Source of the DNA: Brevibacterium sp. S22
GTDB lineage: Bacteria; Actinomycetota; Actinomycetes; Actinomycetales; Brevibacteriaceae
Length of the DNA stretch: 64,000 nt
NCBI RefSeq assembly: GCF_004745485.1
Contig: NZ_RHFG01000007.1
Span: 62,001 to 126,000, forward strand
Reading direction: 5' to 3'
The position numbers were made by a program, and so were the translations under genes. The notes under the pieces were generated by a model. It saw only the letters and a program-made list of their open reading frames with translations, did not search any database and had not been told where the DNA came from. Below are positions 57,401 to 64,000 of the stretch, in pieces (position 1 is the first letter of the stretch; every line of letters starts with the position of its first letter).

Positions 57401-58071
57401 GGCGTCTCTATGACACCGTGCTGCAGCGCGAACGCAAACAGGTGCTCGGGCTCCTCGGCGAGTTCGAAAAGAACCGGTTCGCGATCTTCCGGTCGCTGAC
57501 CCTGCTGCGGATGCTCGCCCTCGACCCGGGGATCGTCGCCGAATATGCCGATTCGGGGATCGCCTCGAGCAAGCTCGGTGTGCTGATGAGCCATCTTCGC
57601 GAGGTCCGCGACGAGGGCCACCGGGCTCTCGTATTCAGTCAGTTCACGAGCTACCTGCGTGCGGTGGCGGCCGAACTCGAGGACAACGGAATCGACTATG
57701 TCTACCTCGACGGGTCCACGAAGGACCGGACGAAGGTCATCGAAGCCTTTCGTGAGGGCGACGCTCCCGTGTTCCTCATCAGTCTCAAGGCCGGCGGGTT
57801 CGGACTCACCCTCACCGAGGCGGACTACGTGTTCCTGCTCGACCCGTGGTGGAATCCGGCCGCGGAGTCCCAGGCCGTCGACCGGACGCACCGCATCGGG
57901 CAGACCCGACAGGTCATGGTCTACCGACTCGTGGCCGAGAATACGATCGAAGAGAAGGTGCTGGCGCTGCAGACGAAGAAGGCCGAACTGTTCACCGCGC
58001 TCATGGACGAAGGCAGCGCGTTCAGCGAGGTGATCTCGGCCGCGGACATCAGAGACCTGTTGGAGGGTTGA
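54475..58071 (+). CDS. SWIM-domain SNF2-family helicase-like ATPase
   Basis: 1198 residues. N-terminal SWIM zinc finger at about 78-93 (Cys-Ser-Cys...Cys-Lys-His-Cys), a bacterial SNF2-associated middle region (about 100-680) with a Ser/Thr/Asp-rich linker near 405-455, and then a SNF2 ATPase core. Walker A Asp-Met-Gly-Leu-Gly-Lys-Thr is near 747-754, motif II Asp-Glu-Ala-Gln near 862, and the helicase-C lobe has Gly-Gly-Phe-Gly-Leu-Thr-Leu and Arg-Thr-His-Arg-Ile-Gly-Gln near 1140. It probably translocates on dsDNA or remodels protein-DNA complexes, e.g. stalled RNA polymerase. ATG 54487 is an alternative start. The 3' end overlaps the convergent tetR gene by 23 bp. Confidence 0.9.
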   Translation: MDRAMTIVPREELKSLDDPGTFARGSDYARKGQVLRIVWHEFDQQLVADVAGSAGLYETTITFADFDDGGPGEIVDTACSCPVSYDCKHCIAVLLVNNQQMLEQRTSAIMGADFDRVPGEDETDQVWGVDPSDFGTIIGAGRSPARQARVPEWRQRLDRIIEVSRRSNPQTETVALGFELHRAPQRSYFNRGPTRLKAVDIPDETDPQLHIRPLVPGAKNNWIKGQAGWHWFTSRLNASRFDADQFEWFYRLVTLDDGLGRSGYPQSSATIRLDDFDSPFLWELLSQAADLDIPLISADKQIAIRLAQRAEFHFDVTRSDDDLVLRTDVAINDQSVPAHEVRPIGLGGVYHLTMVGKSKAAVTLAPLTEPMTEAQRSLLEGPDATRIPAQGHDDFVDRVLPALRKPAGRGSRARGTGNRKSTDTDDTSNSVGSDDSRTGTAGDRVISSDGSVDLPVEKSPHLNLHISYETPDKPGRDKRDRRQNPSTPTMGLTWSWTYYSPQRTCPLVPHHSELIDPQRGRDQKFEHAVLRRLRAIDPDAARTETRALTGIDAATYSTRVLPRIQELDDVAVTFADSDNAPDFRELDATPQVSVRTSATDDSDWFDLGIDVTVDGHEIPFVDLFTALAQGQSHLILDDGSFFSLENPVFDRLRELLAEANALDGFSPENPQISRYQTALYDELEDLADDVADDPRWSELMDGLRNLDAIAEVAVPGTVNAQLRPYQVEGFRWLAFLREHHLGGILADDMGLGKTLQTLALIDHDRNEREAERTADHATEQSAETQAPFLVIAPTSVVANWVLEARKFTPHLTVTAVGETAKKRKRPVAEAVAGADIVVTSYAVMRLDIDEFAGLDWAGVIFDEAQFMKNHQAKTHRAARRLDAPFRLAITGTPMENSLNDVWSLIAITSPGLFPNAKRFREDYVRPIETGEDPARMDRLRSRLRPFMLRRSKDLVAADLPEKQEQVLGVELEPGHRRLYDTVLQRERKQVLGLLGEFEKNRFAIFRSLTLLRMLALDPGIVAEYADSGIASSKLGVLMSHLREVRDEGHRALVFSQFTSYLRAVAAELEDNGIDYVYLDGSTKDRTKVIEAFREGDAPVFLISLKAGGFGLTLTEADYVFLLDPWWNPAAESQAVDRTHRIGQTRQVMVYRLVAENTIEEKVLALQTKKAELFTALMDEGSAFSEVISAADIRDLLEG

Positions 58072-58771
58072 GCGGCCGACGATCTGTCGCCCCGGCAGAT
58101 TCAAAGACATCCCTGAGTGCCATCCGGCTCGGGCGGGGCAGCTGCTGCCGTTTGCCGTGCCCTTTCGTGTCGAAGCTCTGCAGCAGATAAGCGATGAGAC
58201 GCCTTGAGAGATCGTGGGCGTGCTCGGGCGGAGCCGCACTGACACCGCTGTTGGCGAAGAAGATGAGCAGCAGGTCGCTGGGGTCGAAGTCGCGGCGCAG
58301 TCTGCCGGCCTCCTGGGCCTGGCAGACGAGTTTCGCAAAGGTCGCTTCCGCGTGGTTGCTCTTCTCGTTCACACCCGAGTCCTCGGTGATCGTCGTGATG
58401 AAGGCCTCGGTGAATCCACGATCCTCGACCTGCATCCGGCCGAGCTCTTCGACGAAGGTGCAGAAGCCGTGCCACGGATCCGGGTCGGCTGCGGCATCGT
58501 CGAGGACCGATTCGCAATGCGTGATCTGAGTCGAGAACACCTCGTCGATGAGTGACCTGCGATCGGGGAACCGGCGGAACAGGGTGGCCGCCCCGACCCC
58601 TGCACGCCTGGCGATCGCTGTCATGGGGGCGTCGAGTCCTCGGTCCGCAAAGAGCTGCCTGGCCGCGGCGACGATACGAGTCCGGTTCTGTGCGGCATCA
58701 GCACGCAGCCTCGGATGTGCAGGGGCGAAGCCATCAGGGTCTTGCGCCTCGATCTGAGTCGACTCCGCCAT
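58049..58771 (-). CDS. TetR-family regulator
   Basis: 240 residues. The HTH (about 30-78) has Pro-Met-Thr-Ala-Ile-Ala-Arg-Arg-Ala-Gly-Val-Gly-Ala-Ala-Thr-Leu-Phe-Arg-Arg-Phe, followed by a helical effector domain. ATG 58771 chosen over GTG 58783. It is divergent from a ketopantoate-reductase-like gene with an 18-bp dyad between them. Confidence 0.85.
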   Translation of the reverse strand: MAESTQIEAQDPDGFAPAHPRLRADAAQNRTRIVAAARQLFADRGLDAPMTAIARRAGVGAATLFRRFPDRRSLIDEVFSTQITHCESVLDDAAADPDPWHGFCTFVEELGRMQVEDRGFTEAFITTITEDSGVNEKSNHAEATFAKLVCQAQEAGRLRRDFDPSDLLLIFFANSGVSAAPPEHAHDLSRRLIAYLLQSFDTKGHGKRQQLPRPSRMALRDVFESAGATDRRPLNPPTGL

Positions 58772-58835
58772 TTCTTCTCTCACTTCCGCCGGATTCGGAA
58801 TGCAGCGATGGTTCCTCTGCTTAGCCTATACGTAA

Positions 58836-58853
58836 GTGGAAAGTGCATTCCAC
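58836..58853. promoter_or_regulatory. GTGGAA-N6-TTCCAC dyad, candidate TetR operator
   Basis: An inverted repeat with perfect 6-nt arms in the 157-bp region between the divergent tetR (start 58771) and reductase (start 58929) genes. -10-like hexamers lie on both sides (TATTGT on plus, TATAGG on minus), so one bound repressor could cover both promoters. Confidence 0.65.
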
Positions 58854-58928
58854 ATATTGTGGGCAGTGCGATGCGCCGAAGGGTGCAGAAGTGAGAGGCG
58901 CCGGAAGGCGCAGAGGAGAGTCGCAGAG

Positions 58929-59879
58929 ATGAAGATTTTGATGTTCGGCCGCGGAGTCATTTCGACGCTGTACGGATGGGCCCTGGACAAGGCGGGCAAC
59001 GATGTCGACTTCTACGTTCGCCCAGGGCGTGCCGCTGACTTCGGTCAGTCGGTCGATCTGGACATCAGAGACGGCAGGAAGAAGTCGTTGAAGGGGACAC
59101 CGGTGACAGGGCCGTGGCCCATCAATCTGCGTGAGGACCTCGAGGCCGATCACGACTACGATCTCATCATCGTCAGCGTCAACCACGACCAGTTGGAGAC
59201 CGTGGTCGATTTCCTCAGTACTCGGGTCGGCAGGGCCACTGTGCTCATCTTCAACAATATCTGGGCCGAGCCCGTAGCCGCGGTGCAGTCGCTTCCCCGC
59301 GATCACGTCGTGTGGGGCTTCCCTGGCGGCGGAGGAGGATTCTCAGGCAACACGCTGCACGGCGGGTTCATGAGGACCGTCTTCTTCGGCGACATCGACG
59401 GGTCGAGCCGCACCACCCGACACCGTGAAGTCACCGAGCTCTTTGAAGCCGCCGGATTCTCGGCTTCGCACGTGGCGGACTTCCGGAGCTGGTTGTGGTT
59501 CCACTTCATCCTCGATGCCGCCATCATGGTCGGATGGCTGCGCATGGGAAGCTTCGACGCACTCGTGCGATCCCGGCCGGCTTTGAACGAAGTCGTCCGA
59601 CTCATCCGTGAGATGATCCCCGTGCTCACAGCGAAGGGAGGCACCGCGCGACTCGGTGCGGGTGCGGTGAAATACGTTCCTGCCGGCGTCCTCGCCCTTG
59701 CATCGGAGAAGCTGATGGCCGGTGATTCCATCTCCGCTGTCATCATGAGGCAGGCCCAGGACACCGGTCATATCGACTATGAGGCGAAGGCCATCTACCC
59801 GCGAGATGTCCTCGCCGATGCCCGACGGCTGGGTGTCTCGGTTCCCAAGCTCGAAGCGAACGAACCGGCTTTCAAGTAG
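58929..59879 (+). CDS. Ketopantoate reductase (ApbA/PanE)-family protein
   Basis: 316 residues. N-terminal NADP-binding Rossmann domain with Met-Phe-Gly-Arg-Gly-Val-Ile-Ser-Thr near 5-13 and Val-Ser-Val-Asn-His-Asp-Gln near 95. The C-terminal helical domain has Trp-Leu-Trp-Phe-His-Phe in place of the usual Lys-containing Trp-x-Lys-Leu motif, so the typical catalytic Lys of PanE is not evident. It may act on another 2-oxo substrate. Regulated by a divergent TetR, unlike a housekeeping pantothenate gene. ATG 58929 has ggagag upstream. Confidence 0.75.
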   Translation: MKILMFGRGVISTLYGWALDKAGNDVDFYVRPGRAADFGQSVDLDIRDGRKKSLKGTPVTGPWPINLREDLEADHDYDLIIVSVNHDQLETVVDFLSTRVGRATVLIFNNIWAEPVAAVQSLPRDHVVWGFPGGGGGFSGNTLHGGFMRTVFFGDIDGSSRTTRHREVTELFEAAGFSASHVADFRSWLWFHFILDAAIMVGWLRMGSFDALVRSRPALNEVVRLIREMIPVLTAKGGTARLGAGAVKYVPAGVLALASEKLMAGDSISAVIMRQAQDTGHIDYEAKAIYPRDVLADARRLGVSVPKLEANEPAFK

Positions 59880-59951
59880 ATCCTGACATCTGAGCACCGG
59901 ACGCTCGGGCGCGACGGGCGATCGGACCCGTCGCGCGGTCGGGCCGACTCG

Positions 59952-60362
59952 CTATCGACTCGGAACCTCGACGAGGTTGCCCTTGATTTCGCTGAGGAAG
60001 CTCGCCCCCAGCGGGGTCAGGGACAGCAGCTTGCGCTTCGCCCCGGTCCGCGGGGCATCGACGGCGGTGCTCTGCAGCAGGTCGGAATCCTGCAGTCGCT
60101 TGATCGTGCGGTAGAGGCCGCGCTCGGTGATCTGCCAACCGGTGGCGGCGGTGACCGCCTCGGCGATGGTCGAGATCTCTGCCGGTTGGTGCGCGGCGAC
60201 CAGAGAGAGCGTGACTGGAGTGAGCATCGACTTCTTATACGTCTCGACCCAGGAGTCGACGCGATGGTCGAGCCATTCCTGCTCTTCCGGGGTGGGGGCC
60301 GTCGCGCCGGCAGCCGTGTCGACGGCATCGGTGTTTCGGCCCGCGCGTGACGTGTCGGCCAC
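59952..60362 (-). CDS. PadR-like winged-helix regulator
   Basis: 136 residues. A disordered Ala/Thr-rich start, then a winged HTH (about 45-130) with Gly-Trp-Gln-Ile-Thr-Glu-Arg-Gly-Leu-Tyr-Arg-Thr-Ile-Lys-Arg-Leu as recognition helix and Leu-Ser-Leu-Thr-Pro-Leu-Gly in the wing, as in PadR proteins. GTG start 60362 lies 2 nt after the stop of the membrane-protein gene, with gggagga upstream, so the two are one operon. Its operator may be the GGTACTGTACC dyad at 60821. Confidence 0.75.
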   Translation of the reverse strand: MADTSRAGRNTDAVDTAAGATAPTPEEQEWLDHRVDSWVETYKKSMLTPVTLSLVAAHQPAEISTIAEAVTAATGWQITERGLYRTIKRLQDSDLLQSTAVDAPRTGAKRKLLSLTPLGASFLSEIKGNLVEVPSR

Positions 60363-60364
60363 CC

Positions 60365-60817
60365 TCAGTCCTCCCAGCCGCGGCCGAGGACGGCACCGAC
60401 GAGGTGGATGAGCAGGCCGAGCCCCCAGCAGGCACTCATGACGATGGTGACCCCGAACCAGGAGCCGCCGAGCGCGGCGTGGATGATGTCCGCAGCGCTT
60501 GTGTCGAGGGCGTTCGCTGCCATGAGGCGCACGATTGCGTGCAGGTTAAACGACGTCGTCACCGTGACGAACGCGATGGCATGGGCGATGACGACCCCGA
60601 AGCGCACCCGTCTGAGCACGCGCAGATTCCGCCACAGCCACGCCGCGATGCCCAGCGCCACGACGGCGGTGAGGATCCCGGCGAGGACGGTGACCTCACC
60701 GCCGGTGGCGGCGATGACGATCTGGACGATGGCCATCGCAATGATGAGTCCGAGGGTGTAGGGGAGCAGCAGTGTGCGGGCATTGGCGGGAGATGACGTC
60801 TGCGGCGTAGTAGACAT
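60365..60817 (-). CDS. Four-TM membrane protein encoded with the PadR-like regulator
   Basis: 150 residues, four hydrophobic segments (about 15-38, 42-60, 72-92, 118-142). Small PadR-linked membrane proteins of this kind are often cargo sensors or permease-like stress proteins, but I do not recognise a family. ATG 60817 is the first Met before TM1. It is only 15 nt from the first possible start of the divergent gene; no ribosome site fits in between, so a leaderless transcript is likely. Confidence 0.65.
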   Translation of the reverse strand: MSTTPQTSSPANARTLLLPYTLGLIIAMAIVQIVIAATGGEVTVLAGILTAVVALGIAAWLWRNLRVLRRVRFGVVIAHAIAFVTVTTSFNLHAIVRLMAANALDTSAADIIHAALGGSWFGVTIVMSACWGLGLLIHLVGAVLGRGWED

Positions 60818-60820
60818 ATT

Positions 60821-60831
60821 GGTACTGTACC
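60821..60831. promoter_or_regulatory. GGTACTGTACC dyad in an ultra-short divergent region
   Basis: A perfect 5+1+5 inverted repeat directly in front of ATG 60817 (minus). It contains TACAGT/TACTGT hexamers of -10 type on both strands. It is a good candidate for the PadR-like regulator binding its own promoter. Confidence 0.5.
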
Positions 60832-60898
60832 TATGGTTCACTGCAAGATTCAAGAGGCGGACTCTCTCGACGCACTGTGTGACAATGAAACCGTGGGG

Positions 60899-61594
60899 AT
60901 GAGAGTCAGGCACCGGCGCGCTCTGCGCGGCACCCTCGCCGCAGTGTTCGCGACCTTTATCGCTCTGACATCGCACATCCTCGGCGGAGGATCCTTCCCG
61001 ACCGCGATGGGCATCATCGTGCCGCTGGCGCTGTCGACCCTCGTCTGCGTCCTTCTCACCGGACGACGACTCTCGCTGCCACGGCTGACGGTCTCCGTCG
61101 GAATCAGTCAGACGCTCTTTCACTTCCTGTTCTCCCTCTTCACACCGATCCACTCTGCAGCCCCGACCGCGTCGGGACGGTCCGACGGCGGTCTCGCGGC
61201 CCTCCTCGGATCGCACTCTCACCACTCTCCGACGCATGGCGCCCACCACGCGGCCACGCAGATGACTCACGATTCTGCAGTCCTGCCTGCCATGGACGGT
61301 TCTGTGGGCGCTGCGGCTGACATGCACTCGCACTCGTCTCCGGCGATGCTGTTCGCCCACTGCGTCGCCGGGATCGTGACGGTCGCGATGATCTATTGGG
61401 CCGAGCGGCTGCCGGTCATGCTCGGCGAGTTCGCCGGACTCATCATCCGAGCGGTCATTCCTCGCCTCGCGGTCCTGCGACCACTGATCGAGAAGCCTCG
61501 GTCGCTGTTCGGCATCGAGCCCGAACTGCCACGCAACCTCGGCGTGTGTCGATCCCCGGTGCTGCGTCGAGGGCCGCCGCAGCCTGCTTTCTGA
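60899..61594 (+). CDS. Histidine-rich membrane protein, probable metal-linked
   Basis: 231 residues from ATG 60899 (the frame is open from ATG 60833; GTG 60893 is also possible, with a GACAAT hexamer 6 nt before it). TM helices lie near 12-30, 36-55, 62-78 and 145-165. Between the third and fourth is a His-rich loop (about 106-147) with Ser-His-His-Ser, His-Gly-Ala-His-His and Met-His-Ser-His-Ser. Such loops bind Cu, Ni, Co or Zn. The next gene encodes a PepSY membrane protein with its own His-rich loop, so the pair probably handles the same metal. No family name can be given with confidence. Confidence 0.65.
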   Translation: MRVRHRRALRGTLAAVFATFIALTSHILGGGSFPTAMGIIVPLALSTLVCVLLTGRRLSLPRLTVSVGISQTLFHFLFSLFTPIHSAAPTASGRSDGGLAALLGSHSHHSPTHGAHHAATQMTHDSAVLPAMDGSVGAAADMHSHSSPAMLFAHCVAGIVTVAMIYWAERLPVMLGEFAGLIIRAVIPRLAVLRPLIEKPRSLFGIEPELPRNLGVCRSPVLRRGPPQPAF

Positions 61595-61715
61595 CACTCA
61601 TGACATCCACGCATCGGCTCCCCTGAGCCGGTGCGATCACTGCTGACCGCGTCTGGTCGTTGACCGATTCCGGCCGACCAGATCCAGCTCAGCGAAACTG
61701 AGAGAAAGCATCATC

Positions 61716-63251
61716 ATGACCACACCTTCGTCAACCGTGCCCGAAAACCGGAGGCGTTCCGCTCCATGGCTCGGCCCGCTCCTGCGCCGTCTCCACTTCT
61801 ACGCGGGCATCCTCGTCGGTCCGTTCATCCTCGTCGCCGCGCTCACCGGGGCGGCCTACGCGATCAGCCCACAACTCGAGAAGATCGTCTATGCCGAGCA
61901 GCTGAGCGTTCCCCCGACCGACGATCCGCTGCCGCTGGCCGCTCAGATCGAGGCGGCGAACGCCGTCATCGGAGACAGCGGTGCGTCACTGTCCGCTGTG
62001 CGCCCGGCTCCCGAACCGGGCGATACCACCCGCGTGATGTACGACGACCCGAGCCTGGGGGAGAGCGAATCACGGGCGATCTTCGTCGACCCATCCACCG
62101 CCGAGGCGGTCGGTGACCTCACCGTGTACGGAACCTCGGGAGCCCTGCCGCTGCGCACATGGATCGACCAGATGCATCGCAGCCTTCACCTCGGCGATGT
62201 CGGACGCCTCTACAGCGAACTCGCCGCCTCATGGCTGGGAATCGTCGCGGCCGCTGGCCTCGTGCTCTGGATCCAGCGGGCCCGCAGGACACGACGACCA
62301 GCAGCGATGCTTCGCCCACACCGGAAGCACACGGGGCTGCGACGAACCTTCTCCTGGCATGCCTCGGTCGGCATCTGGGCGGCGATCGGGATGCTGTTCC
62401 TCTCTGCCACCGGGATCACCTGGTCACAGCTCGGGGGCGACAACGTCACGAAGCTGCGTGCTGCGCTGAGCTGGGAGACCCCGGCGGTTTCGACCGAGCT
62501 CGCTGACGGCGCGGGGACGGGTTCGGCTGAGGCCGGCAGTGCCGGTGACCATTCCGAGCACGAAAGTCACGACGGCCACGCTGGTCACGGGGGCGGCCAT
62601 GCTGGCCACGAAGGGCACGGAAGGCACTCCGGCCACGCCGAGCATCAGGACAGCACGGGGCCCGGGAGCGCGGCGGAGGCGTCCGGGGCGGATCCGGCAG
62701 ACTTCGACATGATGCTGTCCATGGCACAGGCGGTCAACATCGACACCGGCCAGGTCGAGATTCTGCCGCCCGCTGACGCGAACTCGGCGTGGGTGATCCA
62801 GGAGATCCAACGCAGCTATCCCACGCAGGTCGACGCCATCGCCTTCGACCCGACGACGATGAAGGTCACCGATCGCGTTGACTTCGCCGACTACGGTCCG
62901 GCGGCGAAGCTCGCCCGTTGGGGAATCGACCTGCACATGGGATCGCTGTTCGGGCTGGCCAATCAGATCGTGCTCTTCGTCCTCGCCATCGGCATCGCCT
63001 CGATGGTCGTCTGGGGCTACATCATGTGGTGGCAGCGCCGCCCGAAGCACGATCCGTCGAGACGATTCGGGGTGCTGCCACCTCGCGGAGCACTGCTGAA
63101 CGCGCCGTGGTGGGGAATCGGTGCGGTCGGCCTCGCCGCGCTTGGTATCGGCGTGCTCCTGCCGATGGTGGGAATCAGCCTCGTCGTGTTCCTCATCATC
63201 GATGTGGTCCTCGGCATCCGGGCGAGAAGGCGTGAACGAGTGACGGGCTGA
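61716..63251 (+). CDS. PepSY-associated TM protein with His-rich loop
   Basis: 511 residues, PepSY_TM architecture. TM1 near 28-50 has Arg-Leu-His-Phe-Tyr-Ala-Gly. Extracytoplasmic PepSY-like parts lie at about 60-145, then Gln-Met-His-Arg-Ser-Leu-His-Leu-Gly near 150, TM2 and TM3 at 165-235, a large outer loop, Gly-Ile-Asp-Leu-His-Met-Gly near 408, and TMs at 415-505. The outer loop holds about 30 residues (278-310) in which every second or third residue is His, inserted among Gly/Ala/Ser. Relatives are linked to iron-siderophore reduction or copper uptake; the His loop argues for metal capture. ATG 61716 follows gagagaaag. It lies 121 bp after the His-rich gene on the same strand. Confidence 0.82.
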   Translation: MTTPSSTVPENRRRSAPWLGPLLRRLHFYAGILVGPFILVAALTGAAYAISPQLEKIVYAEQLSVPPTDDPLPLAAQIEAANAVIGDSGASLSAVRPAPEPGDTTRVMYDDPSLGESESRAIFVDPSTAEAVGDLTVYGTSGALPLRTWIDQMHRSLHLGDVGRLYSELAASWLGIVAAAGLVLWIQRARRTRRPAAMLRPHRKHTGLRRTFSWHASVGIWAAIGMLFLSATGITWSQLGGDNVTKLRAALSWETPAVSTELADGAGTGSAEAGSAGDHSEHESHDGHAGHGGGHAGHEGHGRHSGHAEHQDSTGPGSAAEASGADPADFDMMLSMAQAVNIDTGQVEILPPADANSAWVIQEIQRSYPTQVDAIAFDPTTMKVTDRVDFADYGPAAKLARWGIDLHMGSLFGLANQIVLFVLAIGIASMVVWGYIMWWQRRPKHDPSRRFGVLPPRGALLNAPWWGIGAVGLAALGIGVLLPMVGISLVVFLIIDVVLGIRARRRERVTG

Positions 63252-63290
63252 TTTCGGTGAAGCCTCCCCGGTGCCGGCGCGCCTCAAGCC

Positions 63291-64000
63291 TCAGGCGTCG
63301 GGCACCGGGTTCGCCGCGGACCCCTCGGTGACAGTAAGAACGATGACGCTGTCTGCGTCCACCCCCAGGTGCCGACGGCGAGATTCCGCGTCCGTGCCGT
63401 TGAGTGCTTCCCGAACCCCCGCCAACGAGGCGGCTCCGCAGGGTCCCGCGGCCACCCCGAGCTCGGCGAGCCGGTGTGCGGCATCGATGGCGGCATCGTC
63501 GGTGACCGTCACCGCGGCGTCGAGGCCGTCGCGGACCAAAGGCCACGCCAGCGACGAGGGGGTTCCGCAGTTGAGTCCGGACATGATCGTCTTCCCGGTC
63601 TCCACCGTCACGGGGTGTCCCGCGTCGAGGCTCGGTCCCATGCATGCTGCCGCCTCCGTCTCGACGGAGACGACTGCGGTATCGTCGTCACCTGCCGCGC
63701 TCGAAACAGTGTCGCCGGCGCTCGCCCGCCGGTAGTGCGCGAGCGCGGCCTGCAGCAGCGACCCGACTCCGGTCGGAACGGTGATGAGGTCAGGGGCCCG
63801 GTGGCCGGCCTCGTTCAGCTGAACGTCGATCTCACGGAACAGGGTCGAGTAGCCCTCGACGATCCACCCCGGGACCTCTTCGTAACCCTCCCACGCGGTG
63901 TCCTGGACGAGCACGCCGCCGTTGGCCGCCGCATAGTCGGCTGCTGCCGCAACGGAATGATCGTAGTCGGCGTCCACCTCGACGACCTCCGCACTCTCCC
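63291..64000 (-). CDS. dpaL: Diaminopropionate ammonia-lyase, C-terminal part (gene runs off the window)
   Basis: The frame is open to the right edge; about 236 codons are visible. The phrase Val-Gln-Asp-Thr-Ala-Trp-Glu-Gly-Tyr-Glu-Glu-Val-Pro-Gly-Trp-Ile near the visible N-terminus is diagnostic of diaminopropionate ammonia-lyase. It is followed by Pro-Thr-Gly-Val-Gly-Ser-Leu, Met-Ser-Gly-Leu-Asn-Cys-Gly-Thr-Pro-Ser, and Gly-Pro-Cys-Gly-Ala-Ala-Ser-Leu-Ala-Gly (usually Ser-Gly-Ala). This PLP enzyme converts 2,3-diaminopropionate to pyruvate and ammonia. The PLP Lys lies upstream, outside the window. It is convergent with the PepSY gene (39 bp between stops). Confidence 0.85.
   Translation of the reverse strand, partial: ESAEVVEVDADYDHSVAAAADYAAANGGVLVQDTAWEGYEEVPGWIVEGYSTLFREIDVQLNEAGHRAPDLITVPTGVGSLLQAALAHYRRASAGDTVSSAAGDDDTAVVSVETEAAACMGPSLDAGHPVTVETGKTIMSGLNCGTPSSLAWPLVRDGLDAAVTVTDDAAIDAAHRLAELGVAAGPCGAASLAGVREALNGTDAESRRRHLGVDADSVIVLTVTEGSAANPVPDA

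Noticed and set aside
1..64000. tRNA, rRNA, riboswitch or prophage genes
   Set aside because: None could be supported: no cloverleaf or TTCGANNC arms with a CCA end, no rRNA-like conserved blocks, and no integrase, terminase or portal proteins were recognised. A covariance-model scan would be decisive for small RNAs.

Overview
The window is high-GC DNA from an actinobacterium, most likely Brevibacterium or a close relative. That is an inference from overall character: GTG starts are frequent, several genes look leaderless (a TANNNT hexamer 6-8 nt before the start codon), and the gene content is catabolic and transport-heavy. No rRNA, tRNA, core housekeeping operon, CRISPR array or transposase was seen. 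It reads as an accessory/catabolic stretch of a chromosome with about 60 genes, rich in transporters, CoA and aldehyde enzymes and local one-component regulators.

Layout. 1-5.1 kb: end of a probable M20 peptidase, an MHS-type MFS symporter, a DUF1275 membrane protein, and a gamma-glutamyltransferase-like enzyme with a GntR/FCD regulator and a TTTGTATACAAA operator candidate. 5.1-6.9 kb: a low-GC lipoprotein gene between two copies of a palindromic repeat, then an ArsR-SRPBCC pair. 7.2-11.6 kb: amino-acid permease with a tandem-Usp protein, a 16-bp periodic GGCGGCG array, an FAH-family enzyme, and an MT0933-antitoxin-like protein with a Gly/Gln tail. 11.9-20.1 kb: a class III CoA-transferase, a RibD/DHFR-like protein, then a tight operon of HMG-CoA-lyase-family lyase, second CoA-transferase, TctC-TctB-TctA and an IclR regulator, which fits uptake, CoA activation and cleavage of a branched dicarboxylic acid. 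20.1-25 kb: small redox, stress and regulator genes (DoxX/TetR, SRPBCC, FMN reductase, ABM, acetoin-type SDR, IclR). 25.2-28.4 kb: a GMC dehydrogenase with its small subunit, and a HepT/MntA toxin-antitoxin pair whose antitoxin carries an added HTH.

30.1-39.5 kb: a segment bounded by two copies of repeat A. It contains a SsuABC/NMT1-type ABC importer with an M24 peptidase-like enzyme, facing a LysR - 5-dehydro-4-deoxyglucarate dehydratase - aldehyde dehydrogenase operon in which the dehydrogenase is fused to a C-terminal RidA domain. 39.5-47.2 kb: a second module bounded by repeat A, a phosphonate cluster with FAD amine oxidase (HpnW type), PhnD, PhnC, a fused double PhnE, a PhnX-like HAD hydrolase, a zinc alcohol dehydrogenase (HpnZ type) and a divergent GntR/UTRA regulator. 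This is a candidate self-contained aminophosphonate pathway without the usual PhnW transaminase.

47.3-64 kb: RclA-like flavin disulfide reductase, EVE and YjbR proteins, a hydroxyacid dehydrogenase, an aldo/keto reductase, a GlxA-type regulator divergent from an isochorismatase-fold hydrolase, a large SWIM-SNF2 helicase, a TetR/ketopantoate-reductase-like pair sharing an operator, a PadR pair divergent from two His-rich membrane proteins (metal handling), and the C-terminal part of a diaminopropionate ammonia-lyase running off the end.

The most unusual items are the ALDH-RidA fusion, the hpnW/X/Z phosphonate module, the five-copy palindrome family (A) that sits within about 10 nt of a stop codon every time and brackets both catabolic modules, a second palindrome family (B), and a perfect 68-bp palindrome.
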